Shown here: piece after piece, positions 19,239-29,224 of the stretch
How the letters are laid out: every line of letters begins with the position of its first letter
Position numbering within the stretch: position 1 is the first letter of the stretch
Assembly (NCBI RefSeq): GCF_016406325.1
Contig: NZ_CP066370.1
Location: 4,278,001-4,342,000 of the forward strand
Direction: 5' to 3'
From: Shewanella putrefaciens
Lineage (GTDB): Bacteria; Pseudomonadota; Gammaproteobacteria; Enterobacterales; Shewanellaceae
DNA length: 64,000 bases
Notes under the pieces: model-generated
Told to the model about the DNA's origin: nothing
Seen by the model: only the letters and a program-made list of their open reading frames with translations
The model's database searches: none
Translations under genes and position numbers: made by a program

Positions 19239-20486
19239 ATGACTTTAATCAAAAACTTATCTGAAGATGCCGCCAAGGCAGCACTTACACTCGCCTTGCT
19301 CGATGAGCACCTAAAAAATACTGTATTACTGGATATGGCGCGCTCGATTCGAGAGAAATCCTATGAAATCCAAAGCGCTAATTTAATCGATCTACAGAGA
19401 GCCACGGCTGACAATATCAGCCCTGCCATGCTAGACCGTTTAACACTCAACCCAGCACGAGTCGAGGCTATGGCGCAAGGTATTGAAACCATTGCCGCAT
19501 TGCCTGACCCTATCGGTAATGAGCGTTATATAGGCCAACGCCCCAATGGCTTATCCATCAGCAAAATGCGCGTTCCATTAGGGGTAGTTTGCATGATTTA
19601 CGAGGCACGCCCTAATGTCACCGCCGATGCGGGTGCCCTTTGCTTTAAATCCGGCAATGCCGTGATCCTGCGTGGCGGAAAGGAAGCCCTGCACACTAGC
19701 AAGGTTATCGCAACGATTTTGCAAAATGTGTTAGCCCAATACGGTTTACCCAAGGCCTTGATTAGCGTGGTGCCCGATCCCGATCGCGCACTGATGCTAG
19801 AACTTATGCAGCAGCGCGAATTTATTGATGTGATCATCCCCCGCGGTGGTGAAGGCCTTATTAACTATGTGACAGAAAACAGCAGTATTCCGGTTATTCA
19901 ACACTTTAAAGGCGTGTGTCACTTATATATCGATAAGGATGCCGATCAAACTATGGCGTTGGATTTGCTACTCAATGGCAAAACCCAGCGCACTGGTGTT
20001 TGCAATGCACTCGAAGCCTTGCTGGTGCATCAAGATATTGCGCCACAATTTCTACCCAAAGTAGCCAAGGCACTGGCTGAGCATCAAGTAAAAATCAATG
20101 CTTGCTCCAAAGCTGCAGCTTATTTTGAGGCATGCACTGCTATGGCGGAGGAAGATTTTGGTCAAGAGTATTTGGATTTAGAAATTGCGATTAGGCAGGT
20201 TGAAGACTTTGATGCCGCCGCCAAGCATATCGCCCGATTTGGTAGCCACCATACGGAAGTGATTTGTACCAACAATGAGGTCACCGCTGCCAAATTTCAA
20301 CGCTCAATCGACGCATCAGTGGTGATGGTAAATGCCTCATCCCGCTTCTCAGATGGAAGCGAACTTGGCCTCGGCGCAGAAATCGGCATAGCTACCACTA
20401 AATTACATGCCTATGGCCCTATGGGGCTCGAGTCCTTAACTGCTGAAAAATACTTAGTTTCTGGAACGGGTCAAATAAGAGCTTAA
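19239..20486 (+). CDS. proA: Glutamate-5-semialdehyde dehydrogenase (gamma-glutamyl phosphate reductase)
   Basis: The second step of proline synthesis: NADPH-dependent reduction of gamma-glutamyl phosphate to the semialdehyde, in partnership with ProB. The 415 residues are of normal length. The motifs VPLGVVCMIYEARPNVTADA, SGNAVILRGGKEA and the catalytic-cysteine stretch NGKTQRTGVCNALEALLVH are intact. The gene starts 32 bp after proB and is followed by a bidirectional terminator. Confidence 0.97.
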   Translation: MTLIKNLSEDAAKAALTLALLDEHLKNTVLLDMARSIREKSYEIQSANLIDLQRATADNISPAMLDRLTLNPARVEAMAQGIETIAALPDPIGNERYIGQRPNGLSISKMRVPLGVVCMIYEARPNVTADAGALCFKSGNAVILRGGKEALHTSKVIATILQNVLAQYGLPKALISVVPDPDRALMLELMQQREFIDVIIPRGGEGLINYVTENSSIPVIQHFKGVCHLYIDKDADQTMALDLLLNGKTQRTGVCNALEALLVHQDIAPQFLPKVAKALAEHQVKINACSKAAAYFEACTAMAEEDFGQEYLDLEIAIRQVEDFDAAAKHIARFGSHHTEVICTNNEVTAAKFQRSIDASVVMVNASSRFSDGSELGLGAEIGIATTKLHAYGPMGLESLTAEKYLVSGTGQIRA

Positions 20487-20559
20487 ATTGCAAGTTTAGA
20501 AACTCAGCGAACAACCGCAATTGCGCTGTTATTGTTGATTTTTATATACAGCGTTCAGC

Positions 20560-20592
20560 AAAAAGGCACAGGTCATAAACCTGTGCCTTTTC
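20560..20592. terminator. Bidirectional terminator between proA and hutH
   Basis: A 13-bp stem (AAAAGGCACAGGT / ACCTGTGCCTTTT) has a 5-base loop. A-rich and T-rich arms let it work for both convergent operons. Confidence 0.9.
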
Positions 20593-20611
20593 GTTCTCGT
20601 GCTCAGAGATC

Positions 20612-22153
20612 CTATAAACTCGGTAAGGTGCCAGCCGGTAAATAGCCATTAAAGCTGGCGGTATACAACAAGTCCGTTGCCGCTTCGATATCTGGTGCGA
20701 AGTATCTGTCTTTATCGTAATAAGCGACGACTTCACGCAATTCGGCTTTAGCCTTAGCCACTGCGGTACTTGGCGCTAAAGGAGCGCGGAAATCTAAACC
20801 CTGAGCCGCCGCTAACAATTCAATTGCCAGTACACCACGGGTATTTTCGCTCATATCGCGCAAGCGGCGGGCCGCAAAGGTCGCCATAGAGACGTGATCT
20901 TCTTGGTTAGCCGATGTTGGCAAACTGTCAACTGATGCCGGATGAGCGTAGGTTTTGTTCTCGGACGCCAATGCCGCCGCCGTCACTTGGGCGATCATAA
21001 AGCCTGAGTTAACGCCACCGTTTTTCACCAGGAAAGGCGGCAGTTTCGACAGGCTAGAATCGATTAGCAGTGCAATACGACGCTCGGCAATGGAGCCCAG
21101 TTCGGCAATCGCAATAGCCAGATTATCCGCCGCCATCGCCACGGGTTCGGCGTGGAAGTTACCGCCCGAAATGATATCGCCCGTGTCTTGGAACACCAGT
21201 GGATTATCGGTTACGCCATTGGCCTCTGTGCCTAACACCTCGGCCGCGTGACGAATTTGGGTCAAACAAGCACCCAACACCTGTGGCTGACAGCGCAGTG
21301 AGTAAGGATCTTGCACCTTTTCACAGTTAACATGACTTAAGCTTATCTCAGACTCTTCACCCAGTAGATGACGGAAGACCATGGCCGAATCGATTTGACC
21401 TTTCTGACCACGCGCCGCATGGATGCGAGGATCGAACGGGCTACGGCTGCCCATAGCGGCTTCGACGCTCATGGCACCGATCACTGAACTTGCTGCGAAC
21501 AAGTCTTCGGCGTGGAATAACCCTTCCAGCGCCAGCGCGGTTGAGGCTTGTGTGCCGTTAAGCAAAGCTAGCCCTTCTTTGGCCGCTAAATCGATTGGCT
21601 TAAGGCCGGCGATTTCTAAACCTTCGGCAGCGGAAATTAACTCTCCTCGATAGCTCATCTCGCCTTCGCCCAGCATAGGCAAACACATGTGCGCCAGTGG
21701 CGCTAAGTCACCCGAGGCGCCGACTGAACCTTTTTCTGGCACGCAGGGATACACTTCGGCGTTCACTAAACTGATTAAGAAGTTAATCACTTCTAAACGA
21801 ATGCCTGAAAAACCACGACTTAATGAGTTGATTTTTAACACCATCATCAAGCGCACTGTGGCATCTTGCATGTATTGCCCCGTGCCAGCGGCATGTGACA
21901 ACACGATAGAACGTTGCAGCAATTGCAGATCTTCGGGCGCTATCTTGGTATTGGCCAACAAGCCAAAGCCCGTGTTGATGCCATAAACGGTGCGGCCTTC
22001 ATCCAACACTTTTTGCACGATTTGCGCACTGGTGTTGATATCAGTAATGGCCTCTGGTGCGAGTTCCAGTGTCAACTTATGACGGCTGATTTCGCGCAAT
22101 TGCGCTAGGCTCAAGCTGCCCGGCGTTAACACTAAGTGGTTCACAGATTTCAT
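20612..22153 (-). CDS. hutH: Histidine ammonia-lyase
   Basis: Converts histidine to urocanate and ammonia, the first step of the Hut pathway. The 513 residues are of usual length. [15 protein letters not shown] holds the Ala-Ser-Gly that cyclises into the MIO cofactor. [13 protein letters not shown] and TDNPLVF are also conserved. It is last in the hutC-hutU-hutH run, 52 bp after hutU, and is expected to be under HutC control. Confidence 0.98.
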   Translation of the reverse strand: MKSVNHLVLTPGSLSLAQLREISRHKLTLELAPEAITDINTSAQIVQKVLDEGRTVYGINTGFGLLANTKIAPEDLQLLQRSIVLSHAAGTGQYMQDATVRLMMVLKINSLSRGFSGIRLEVINFLISLVNAEVYPCVPEKGSVGASGDLAPLAHMCLPMLGEGEMSYRGELISAAEGLEIAGLKPIDLAAKEGLALLNGTQASTALALEGLFHAEDLFAASSVIGAMSVEAAMGSRSPFDPRIHAARGQKGQIDSAMVFRHLLGEESEISLSHVNCEKVQDPYSLRCQPQVLGACLTQIRHAAEVLGTEANGVTDNPLVFQDTGDIISGGNFHAEPVAMAADNLAIAIAELGSIAERRIALLIDSSLSKLPPFLVKNGGVNSGFMIAQVTAAALASENKTYAHPASVDSLPTSANQEDHVSMATFAARRLRDMSENTRGVLAIELLAAAQGLDFRAPLAPSTAVAKAKAELREVVAYYDKDRYFAPDIEAATDLLYTASFNGYLPAGTLPSL

Positions 22154-22205
22154 ATTTTTAGCTCCAAGCTTTTAGTTATTATTGTTATTGAGTCGTTAGC
22201 ATCGG

Positions 22206-23873
22206 CTAGTCTTGCATAGGTAAATCGAGGCCCTGCTCCTTGGCGCAGTTTTTCGCAATCTCGTAGCCCGCATCGGCATGGCGCATCACGCCTGTCGCAG
22301 GGTCGTTCCACAGCACACGGCCAACCCGTTTTGCCGCCGCATCTGTGCCGTCGCACACAATGACCACACCCGAATGTTGGCTAAAGCCCATACCGACGCC
22401 GCCGCCGTGGTGTAAAGATACCCAAGTTGCGCCGCTGGCGGTGTTGAGTAGTGCATTCAATAATGGCCAATCGGATACCGCATCTGAGCCGTCCAGCATA
22501 GATTCGGTTTCGCGGTTCGGGCTGGCCACTGAGCCAGAATCTAAGTGATCACGGCCAATTACCACGGGCGCCGACAACTCACAGTTTTTAACCATTTCGT
22601 TAAAGGCTAATGCCAAGCGAGCGCGATCTTTTAAGCCAACCCAGCAAATACGCGCTGGCAAACCTTGGAAGGCGATACGCTCGCGCGCCATGTCTAACCA
22701 ATTGTGTAGGTGTGGATTATCTGGGATCAGTTCTTTGACTTTAGCGTCGGTTTTGTAGATATCTTCGGGATCGCCAGATAACGCCACCCAGCGGAACGGG
22801 CCAATGCCTTCACAGAACAGTGGGCGAATATAAGCAGGTACAAAACCAGGGAAATCGAAGGCATTTTCAACGCCCATTTCAAACGCCATTTGGCGAATGT
22901 TGTTACCGTAATCGAGCGTGGCTGCACCCGCGGTTTGCAGGTCGAGCATGGCTTGTACTTGCACCGCCATCGAGGCTTTCGCCGCCTTAATCACAGCAGC
23001 TTCGTCGGTTTTACGCATGGCCGCAGCCTCAGCCATAGTCCAGCCCTGCGGCAGATAACCGTTTAATGGATCATGGGCCGAAGTTTGGTCGGTCACCACA
23101 TCAGGAGTAACGCCACGTTTAACTAATTCAGCAAACACATCGGCGGCGTTAGCTAATAAGCCCACTGATACTGGCTTGCCAGCTTGGTTCGCTGCTTCAA
23201 TCATGGCTAATGCTTCATCGAGCGAAGTGGCTTTTTTGTCGACATAGCGAGTACGCAAACGGAAATCAATGCGGGTTTCGTCGACTTCACAGGCTAACAC
23301 CGAGAAGCCAGCCATAGTGCCTGCCAGCGTTTGTGCGCCGCCCATGCCGCCTAACCCGCCGGTGAGGATCCATTTGCCTTTAGAGATACCCTCAAAGTGC
23401 TGTTTTGCGACCGACACAAAGGTCTCGTAAGTGCCTTGGACTATGCCTTGAGTGCCGATATAGATCCAAGAACCGGCCGTCATCTGGCCGTACATAGCCA
23501 AACCGAGCTTATCTAACTCGTTGAAATGCTCCCAGTTCGCCCAATGTGGCACTAGGTTTGAGTTAGCAATCAATACGCGCGGTGCATCCGCATGGGTGCG
23601 AAATACGCCCACAGGTTTGCCCGATTGCACTAATAAGGTTTCGTCGTCTTCGAGGCGCTGTAGGACTTCGATGATTTTGTCGTAACAGTCCCAATCGCGG
23701 GCGGCGCGGCCAATACCGCCGTAGACGACTAAGTCTTCTGGGCGCTCGGCCACATCGGGATGTAAGTTGTTCATTAACATGCGCATTGGCGCTTCTGTGA
23801 GCCAACTCTTACAGCTTAATTGTGTGCCATGCGGTGCAATAATACGGCGGCTTGGGTCGTGGCGCTTATCCAT
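22206..23873 (-). CDS. hutU: Urocanate hydratase (urocanase)
   Basis: Converts urocanate to imidazolonepropionate using a tightly bound NAD. Starting at the ATG at 23873, with AGAGGA 8 bp upstream, gives 555 residues, the standard size. The frame can be read from a TTG at 23891 but that would place the ribosome site inside the gene. [39 protein letters not shown] and the C-terminal [12 protein letters not shown] are typical. It lies 144 bp after hutC with hutH following. Confidence 0.98.
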   Translation of the reverse strand: MDKRHDPSRRIIAPHGTQLSCKSWLTEAPMRMLMNNLHPDVAERPEDLVVYGGIGRAARDWDCYDKIIEVLQRLEDDETLLVQSGKPVGVFRTHADAPRVLIANSNLVPHWANWEHFNELDKLGLAMYGQMTAGSWIYIGTQGIVQGTYETFVSVAKQHFEGISKGKWILTGGLGGMGGAQTLAGTMAGFSVLACEVDETRIDFRLRTRYVDKKATSLDEALAMIEAANQAGKPVSVGLLANAADVFAELVKRGVTPDVVTDQTSAHDPLNGYLPQGWTMAEAAAMRKTDEAAVIKAAKASMAVQVQAMLDLQTAGAATLDYGNNIRQMAFEMGVENAFDFPGFVPAYIRPLFCEGIGPFRWVALSGDPEDIYKTDAKVKELIPDNPHLHNWLDMARERIAFQGLPARICWVGLKDRARLALAFNEMVKNCELSAPVVIGRDHLDSGSVASPNRETESMLDGSDAVSDWPLLNALLNTASGATWVSLHHGGGVGMGFSQHSGVVIVCDGTDAAAKRVGRVLWNDPATGVMRHADAGYEIAKNCAKEQGLDLPMQD

Positions 23874-24017
23874 TGAATTTTCCTCTTTCAACCTGTGGTG
23901 CTAACTCGTATTCGCTAAGCCGCTAATATGGGTTAGCACTATCGTTTTTATCTTTTAACTTATAAGGGTACAGCTATTAAAATTACTGATTTACATCTGT
24001 TAATAACGCCACTGGCG

Positions 24018-24725
24018 TTACTTGCTAAAGGTTAAGTGGCCGCCGAGTTTAAAACGGCTACCTGGATGAACTAATTTTGCGAAACTCACGACGCCTTGGC
24101 GTGACCAAGTGCGGCGTAAAATCTGTAAACAGGGCTCAGTGGCGGGGATTTCGAGCCTTTGCTGTAATTCTTCACTGGCGATAATCGCTTCAATCGTGTG
24201 ATGCGCCTCGGTCAGCGGTGCCACTTGGGACAAATATTCGTGGGGTGTCTGCAGGGTAAAATCCTGCAATAAATAATCGGGCACTAACTCGGGATTCACA
24301 TAACGCTCTTCGACTTGCAACGGTAAGCCCTGCTCGCAATGCACTAAGATCGAATGGAATACCGTCGCACCGTGCTCAAGTCCAAGGGAAATAGCGATAC
24401 TCGTACTCGCCACAACTTGCTCTAACACCCATTGCTGCACGCTATAGCCATGACCGCGGTCTTTTATCTCATCGGCAATATTGCGGATCGCCAACATAGA
24501 CGACTGGGATTTACACCCAGCGACAAAGGTGCCTAGCCCTTGAGAACGCTCAAGCACACCGCTATCCGTCAGCTCGGTTAGCGCACGTCGCGCCGTCATT
24601 CGGCTGCAGGTAAACAAATCGGCAAGCTGATTCTCAGAAGGCACGCGAGCATGCTCTTCCCACTCACCCGACTCGATAGAGGAGATAATGTATTGCTTAA
24701 TTTCTGCAAACTTAGGAGTAGCCAA
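24018..24725 (-). CDS. hutC: Histidine utilisation repressor, GntR family (TTG start)
   Basis: A repressor of the hut genes, released by urocanate. The start is taken as TTG at 24725. It has an AGAGG site about 9 bp upstream and gives LATPKFAEIKQYIISSIESG, the normal beginning of the winged helix-turn-helix domain. The open frame to 24827 has no start support. The DNA-binding domain covers residues 1-70 (VPSENQLADLFTCSRMTARRALTEL), and a UTRA effector domain fills the rest. The length is 235 residues. It heads the hutC-hutU-hutH run and faces a perfect operator in the gap to hutI. Confidence 0.93.
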   Translation of the reverse strand: MATPKFAEIKQYIISSIESGEWEEHARVPSENQLADLFTCSRMTARRALTELTDSGVLERSQGLGTFVAGCKSQSSMLAIRNIADEIKDRGHGYSVQQWVLEQVVASTSIAISLGLEHGATVFHSILVHCEQGLPLQVEERYVNPELVPDYLLQDFTLQTPHEYLSQVAPLTEAHHTIEAIIASEELQQRLEIPATEPCLQILRRTWSRQGVVSFAKLVHPGSRFKLGGHLTFSK

Positions 24726-24866
24726 AATATTTCCTCTTAAATTCAGCTTCTTGTTACAGTGGCCATTGTGAAAGCGACTCTTGTTAAAGTGACTCTTGCT
24801 AAGGCAACCTAAGCACTGGCCTGTCATGCCACTTTCAAACGGTCAAAATTGCGGCTACAATCCTAG

Positions 24867-24880
24867 CTTGTATATACAAG
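24867..24880. promoter_or_regulatory. HutC operator
   Basis: A perfect 14-bp palindrome, CTTGTATATACAAG, sits in the 234-bp gap between hutC and hutI. It agrees with the known HutC/GntR-type hut operator pattern (TTGTATATACAA). A further half-site, ATACAAG, follows at 24884-24890. It can control both divergent promoters. Confidence 0.85.
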
Positions 24881-24959
24881 TAAATACAAGCCAGCTCACA
24901 TAAATTTAATAAACCGTTAATCACTTGGTTAACATCTGCCAGCACAGCGAGGGGAATAC

Positions 24960-26186
24960 ATGTCTTGGGATCAGGTTTGGATAGACGTTAACTTAGCCAC
25001 AATGGACCCTTCCGTATCAGCACCTTATGGTGCGATCACCAACGCGGCCATCGCAGTAAAAGATGGCAAAATTGCTTGGCTTGGCCCCCGCAGCGAACTG
25101 CCCGCCTTCGATGTTTTGTCAATTCCCGTTTACAGGGGCAAAGGCGGTTGGATCACCCCAGGATTAATTGACGCCCACACTCACTTAATCTTTGCCGGTA
25201 ATCGCGCCAATGAATTTGAGTTACGCCTACAGGGCGCCAGTTACGAAGACATTGCTCGTGCAGGTGGCGGCATTATTTCAACCGTTAAAGCTTGCCGCGA
25301 AGCGGATGAAGCAGAATTATTTGAACTCGGCCGTCAGCGTTTAAACGCGCTAGCCAAAGAAGGGGTGACTACGGTTGAGATCAAATCGGGTTACGGCTTA
25401 GATACTGAAACTGAATTGAAAATCCTCCGTGTCTCCCGCGAGCTCGGCAAGCATCACCATGTAGATGTAAAGACCACATTCCTTGGCGCCCATGCGATTC
25501 CGCCAGAATATAAAGACAATAGCGACGGCTATGTCGACTTAATTATCAATAAGATGCTACCCGCAGTGATCGCCGAAAATCTTGCCGATGCAGTGGATGT
25601 GTTCTGCGAGAATATCGCCTTTAACCTTGAGCAAACCGAACGGGTACTCAGCGCAGCCAAAGCGGCGGGCTTAGAGATTAAGCTCCATGCCGAGCAGTTA
25701 ACCAATATGGGCGGCAGCGCACTGGCCGCACGTCTTGGTGCTAAGTCTGTGGATCATATCGAATATTTAGATGAGGCAGGCGTAAAAGCCTTAAGTGAAA
25801 GCGGCACCTGCGCCGTACTGCTGCCGGGCGCCTTTTACTTTTTGCGGGAAACCCAAAAACCGCCTATTGATTTACTGCGCCAATACGGCGTACCTATGGT
25901 GCTCGCCAGCGATTTCAACCCAGGTTCATCCCCCATTTGCTCAACCCTGTTGATGCTGAATATGGGCTGCACCTTGTTCCGTTTAACGCCAGAAGAAGCC
26001 CTAACAGGACTCACCTTAAATGCCGCCAAAGCACTCGGAATTGAAGATAACGTCGGCAGTTTAGTCGTTGGCAAACAAGCCGATTTTTGTCTGTGGGATA
26101 TCGCCACGCCTGCGCAGTTGGCCTACAGCTATGGCGTCAATCCCTGCAAAGATGTAGTGAAGAATGGCAAGCTAGTTCACCAGTAG
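24960..26186 (+). CDS. hutI: Imidazolonepropionase
   Basis: The third Hut step: hydrolysis of imidazolonepropionate to N-formimino-glutamate. It is a metal-dependent amidohydrolase of 408 residues. The zinc-binding [42 protein letters not shown] and [10 protein letters not shown] stretches are all present. GAGGGGAATAC before the ATG is a strong ribosome site. It is divergent from hutC across the operator. The next enzyme of the pathway (HutG or HutF) is not in this window. Confidence 0.98.
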   Translation: MSWDQVWIDVNLATMDPSVSAPYGAITNAAIAVKDGKIAWLGPRSELPAFDVLSIPVYRGKGGWITPGLIDAHTHLIFAGNRANEFELRLQGASYEDIARAGGGIISTVKACREADEAELFELGRQRLNALAKEGVTTVEIKSGYGLDTETELKILRVSRELGKHHHVDVKTTFLGAHAIPPEYKDNSDGYVDLIINKMLPAVIAENLADAVDVFCENIAFNLEQTERVLSAAKAAGLEIKLHAEQLTNMGGSALAARLGAKSVDHIEYLDEAGVKALSESGTCAVLLPGAFYFLRETQKPPIDLLRQYGVPMVLASDFNPGSSPICSTLLMLNMGCTLFRLTPEEALTGLTLNAAKALGIEDNVGSLVVGKQADFCLWDIATPAQLAYSYGVNPCKDVVKNGKLVHQ

Positions 26187-26241
26187 CATAAGTGCATCAA
26201 TAATAGGTGCATCAGCAGCAAAAACGGCATAAGCGAAAGGT

Positions 26242-26280
26242 TAGATAAGGTCGCTAAATCAAACTTGGCGATCTTATCTA
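26242..26280. terminator. Bidirectional terminator between hutI and the siderophore-interacting protein
   Basis: A 13-bp stem (TAGATAAGGTCGC / GCGATCTTATCTA, one G-T pair) has a 13-base loop. It lies between two convergent genes. The T-run is short, so strength is uncertain. Confidence 0.65.
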
Positions 26281-26283
26281 GAT

Positions 26284-27039
26284 TTAAGCACTGGCCCCAT
26301 TTTCTAACTGTTCATCTTCTTGTTTTACTAGCTTATGCTCGCTCTCATTACAGCCTATTTTCCAATAGCTCGAGGTATAAAAATGACTCTTAGGCAATGA
26401 ATGCGCTTGCTTAAAGTGCCTTCTTAACGCGCGCATGCTATTAAATTCACAGGCAATCCATACGGCTGGCTCGCCAGCAAGCCAAGGTAATTGGGCAATT
26501 CGCTCGACCAAAGGACGGCCTTCGGGATCGGCCTCAGGATTGATCACCCAATGCAGCTCGACATGTTCAGGATGCACTAAAGGTTGAATATCTGCTTCAC
26601 TTAGCACTTCAATCACAGCGTAACCCACTGCATTGTTTGGTAATTTTGCCAGATTCACGCTAATGGCGGGTAAGGCTGTCATATCACCTGCGAGTAAAAA
26701 CCAATCCGCCTCAAAGTTGATCAGTTTTTTAAGTCCGGGTCCGCCAATTTGAATGAGTTCGCCCACCTGCGCCGTTTTCGCCCAACTCGATGCGGGACCG
26801 TCAGTATCGTGCAGCACAAAATCCACATCGATTTCATCATCGCGTTGCTGACGGATAGTGTAAGTTCGCATTAATGGACGCTCACCCGCTTGTGGGAATA
26901 ACAACTTGATATAGGCACTCTCTTGATCGGCAGGAAATCCAGCCAATCCCGCACCGCCTAAGGTGATGCGTAACATATGCGGAGTGATATAAGTCGAGCG
27001 GATCACTTCTAGCTCACGTGGTGCAGGTTTATTCATCAT
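26284..27039 (-). CDS. Siderophore-interacting protein (FAD-dependent ferric-siderophore reductase, ViuB/YqjH type)
   Basis: A cytoplasmic flavoprotein that reduces Fe(III) held by a siderophore, releasing iron. The FAD-binding barrel is in the N-terminal half (MRTYTIRQQRDDEIDVDFVLH with RxYT, then GPASSWA) and the SIP C-terminal domain follows (WFLLAGDMTALPAIS, WIACEFNSMRALRRHFK, SYWKIGCNE). The start is taken at the ATG at 27039 (251 residues, TTGGA 5 bp upstream). A TTG at 27060 and an ATG at 27036 are alternatives. It lies 78 bp after the MarR gene on the same strand, likely as its target. No Fur box was recognised with confidence. Confidence 0.9.
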   Translation of the reverse strand: MMNKPAPRELEVIRSTYITPHMLRITLGGAGLAGFPADQESAYIKLLFPQAGERPLMRTYTIRQQRDDEIDVDFVLHDTDGPASSWAKTAQVGELIQIGGPGLKKLINFEADWFLLAGDMTALPAISVNLAKLPNNAVGYAVIEVLSEADIQPLVHPEHVELHWVINPEADPEGRPLVERIAQLPWLAGEPAVWIACEFNSMRALRRHFKQAHSLPKSHFYTSSYWKIGCNESEHKLVKQEDEQLENGASA

Positions 27040-27117
27040 TTTATCCAATTGAGTTTCCAATCTAGCGCCTGTTATTCAGCCCTGTAGCTCTGGCTTTGTG
27101 TACTACCATAGGCACGG

Positions 27118-27549
27118 TCAACACTCAGGGTTATCAACACTATCGCTAATGATGTTGGCAAGCCGAATAAATGTGTTGATGTCATCGGGGCTGAGTGCTT
27201 GAGTGATATGTGCGACAGTTTGCCGTTCTGCAGCATTTATTTGAGTCATCAACTTTTCCCCTTCTGTCGTTGGCCTAAGCAACTGGCTACGACCATCCTT
27301 GGGATTATCGATTTTAGTGATCAGCCCACTCTGCTGTAGCTCATTAAGAACACGGGTAATTTGTGCTTTATCCCGCTGCATACGTAGGGCAATAGATTGA
27401 GCCGTCGATTCAGGATTACGGCAAATGCCCTTTAAGGCACGGATATGGGTGACAGGTAAATTAATCTCTTGTGCATTAATATCCGCCCGTAATTGCTTTT
27501 TGTAGGCATGCACCAACCTGTGCAAAGTTTCACCGAGTGATAAGGACAT
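27118..27549 (-). CDS. MarR family transcriptional regulator
   Basis: A 143-residue dimeric winged-helix regulator. The DNA-binding region is clear: HIRALKGICRNPESTAQSIALRMQRDKAQITRVLNELQQSGLI, then the wing with DPKDGR-like NPKDGRSQLL. The ATG at 27549 has GAGAG upstream. Two near-identical inverted repeats lie just upstream of its own start, so it probably controls itself and the downstream siderophore-reductase gene. The ligand is unknown. Confidence 0.9.
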   Translation of the reverse strand: MSLSLGETLHRLVHAYKKQLRADINAQEINLPVTHIRALKGICRNPESTAQSIALRMQRDKAQITRVLNELQQSGLITKIDNPKDGRSQLLRPTTEGEKLMTQINAAERQTVAHITQALSPDDINTFIRLANIISDSVDNPEC

Positions 27550-27566
27550 ATTGAACTCTCGACATA

Positions 27567-27609
27567 GTTGACAGTGTCAACAATACCGAGATTGGTTGAT
27601 TGTGTCAAC
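27567..27609. promoter_or_regulatory. Paired operator-like sites upstream of the MarR gene
   Basis: Two 15-bp sites, GTTGACAGTGTCAAC (27567-27581) and GTTGATTGTGTCAAC (27595-27609), lie with centres 28 bp apart. Reading the minus strand, the distal site holds a TTGACA -35 with a TATTGT -10 at 17-bp spacing. Binding would block the promoter. Most likely these are autoregulatory MarR operators. Confidence 0.7.
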
Positions 27610-27716
27610 TATATCGACTAGCGTTAAACGATTATGACGATGCAACATTATAAATCGGAGCTTTATTCCGTTCCGTAATGCTCATGCGTCACCTTACCTA
27701 TACACTCATTAACGCT

Positions 27717-28073
27717 TTAGAGGCAAATAAACGCATCTCGCTCAAAATAAAAAAGAATAGCTTCAAGTAATTCGCTATCCGTCCATTGCGCTTTTTGCAT
27801 TGTGTAGTTGTCAATGACATCTTCGATTTGATCCATATTCAAGAAGTAACAATAGCCACTTTTAAACAGGCTATTTTCAAACTCATCAAATTCTTGATCC
27901 GAAAAGTTATTGGTATTACCCACTATCGGTAATAAAGTTGTCGTGAGTTGAATATCATCATTCTGTGAAGTGTCCTCATAAACAAGCCAATATCCGAGAC
28001 CTCGATTAGAAATACATTTATCTATCCAGCCCGTTACTGATTCAGGCCTACCAAGAAATGGTGTTATATCCAC
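27717..28073 (-). CDS. Small acidic protein of unknown function
   Basis: A 118-residue protein rich in Asp and Glu (SDQEFDEFENSLF, MDQIEDVIDNY). The GTG at 28073 is preferred: AAAGGA lies 8 bp upstream. A TTG at 28097 would swallow that site. There is no signal peptide or membrane span. The FLGRPESVTGWIDKCI start and GYWLVYED look like a conserved small domain (DUF7716-like by feel, not confirmed). The size and acidity recall immunity-type proteins, but no toxin gene is nearby, so this is speculation. Confidence 0.55.
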   Translation of the reverse strand: MDITPFLGRPESVTGWIDKCISNRGLGYWLVYEDTSQNDDIQLTTTLLPIVGNTNNFSDQEFDEFENSLFKSGYCYFLNMDQIEDVIDNYTMQKAQWTDSELLEAILFYFERDAFICL

Positions 28074-28187
28074 TGATATTTTTCCTTTAAATGTCAATGC
28101 TTGTTAGATGACAAAAAATTATGTTTTGGCGCTATTCCATTCTTCCTCGAATTAGCGCCATCACATTATAGGGCGTGTAGCCAAGGA

Positions 28188-28724
28188 TCAATGCCCGTAT
28201 TTAGCACTCACTTCCGTAAGTAACGCTTGCCATTTAGGGTAAATCGCTAACTCATCATTCCATGGCGCCATGGTCTGTGCCATGTTGGGATTTTGGCCTT
28301 GTTTTAACTGATATAAATAAGCAAACGCTGAGGCTCGATAATTAGCGAGACAATGCACTAACACATCTTTCCCCTTATGCTGATCCATAGCAGCAAAGAA
28401 GGCTTCGACATCTTCGACCTTTGGATTTTGCCAATCCACGGGAATATACACATAGTCCATTCCGGCCTGAGTCACGAGTTTACCTTCATCAGGGTGGGCA
28501 TCTTTACTGCTATCCGGCATCAAGTTGATCACCACATCCACACCCGCTTGTTTAAGCAGTGAAAATTGCTGCTCATTTGGTAAACCTGAACTTAATAACT
28601 GCGGCGCTTGCTGTTGTAATGCACGAATACCCTGAAGATTTTCGATCGATTCTATATTGGCATTCGCCAGTGGAGCCCCCAAAAACAGGGCAAGAACAAG
28701 GCTTGAAAGTACGGGATTTCTCAT
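28188..28724 (-). CDS. Exported protein-tyrosine/dual-specificity phosphatase-like protein
   Basis: A 178-residue protein from the ATG at 28724, which has AAGGAG 6 bp upstream; the frame is open to 28847 without support. The N-terminus is a signal peptide (SSLVLALFLGAPLANA). The rest is a small phosphatase domain. The P-loop is HCLANYRAS (HCxxxxRxS, near residue 120), preceded by a possible general acid loop around VDWQNPKVED. Catalytic residues are intact. The position outside the cytoplasm is inferred from the signal. Substrates are unknown. Confidence 0.8.
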   Translation of the reverse strand: MRNPVLSSLVLALFLGAPLANANIESIENLQGIRALQQQAPQLLSSGLPNEQQFSLLKQAGVDVVINLMPDSSKDAHPDEGKLVTQAGMDYVYIPVDWQNPKVEDVEAFFAAMDQHKGKDVLVHCLANYRASAFAYLYQLKQGQNPNMAQTMAPWNDELAIYPKWQALLTEVSAKYGH

Positions 28725-28945
28725 CAATAACTCCTTGGCTAACATAAAAATCAGAGGCTTGCTTAATCCTCTGATAATCCTGTACCACCGAAGTTCAGCA
28801 AATATCATCCCAATCCACCACGAATGCACAAACCTTTGAGCTAGCACTCATTTTTCGCGCCGAATTAACGGTTTCATCTTGGGAGATTTAGCAATCGGTT
28901 GCAAATATCGATGACTTACCTATCAACATTTTTAAAAGCAACTAG

Positions 28946-29224
28946 CTAAAACATATTAAAAATCAACCATAAAAACAAAATAGAAGGTATTACCATCAGC
29001 GTGCTCACAACCACATATACCCAATGTTTGAAATAGATAAAGATCCCGATACCCACAATATTGGCAACAACAATAGAAATCACCAGCAGCAAAGGGGAGA
29101 CAATATGTGCAATATTATTCAAAACTCGAGATGTTGGGATATGGATTATCACTCCCGTAGAATTTAGCACAATCAACACAGCCAGTAATGAAAATGCCAT
29201 CAGTACCCCAAAAAACTTACTCAT
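28946..29224 (-). CDS. Small membrane protein of unknown function
   Basis: A 92-residue protein with three hydrophobic segments (FFGVLMAFSLLAVLIVL, IVSPLLLVISIVVANIVGI and VYVVVSTLMVIPSILFLWLIF). The start at 29224 is preceded by AGGG at good spacing; ATG codons at 29248 and an open frame to 29290 are alternatives. No family was recognised. It is alone and divergent from the glycerophosphodiesterase gene. Confidence 0.5.
   Translation of the reverse strand: MSKFFGVLMAFSLLAVLIVLNSTGVIIHIPTSRVLNNIAHIVSPLLLVISIVVANIVGIGIFIYFKHWVYVVVSTLMVIPSILFLWLIFNMF

Noticed and set aside
22727..23805. Long open frames overlapping hutU in another frame of the same strand
   Set aside because: They overlap a fully conserved urocanase gene and show only the composition expected from its codon use.
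24726..24827. N-terminal extension of HutC
   Set aside because: The extra residues are Cys/Asn/His-rich and unlike GntR proteins. The TTG at 24725 has an AGAGG site and restores the standard start.
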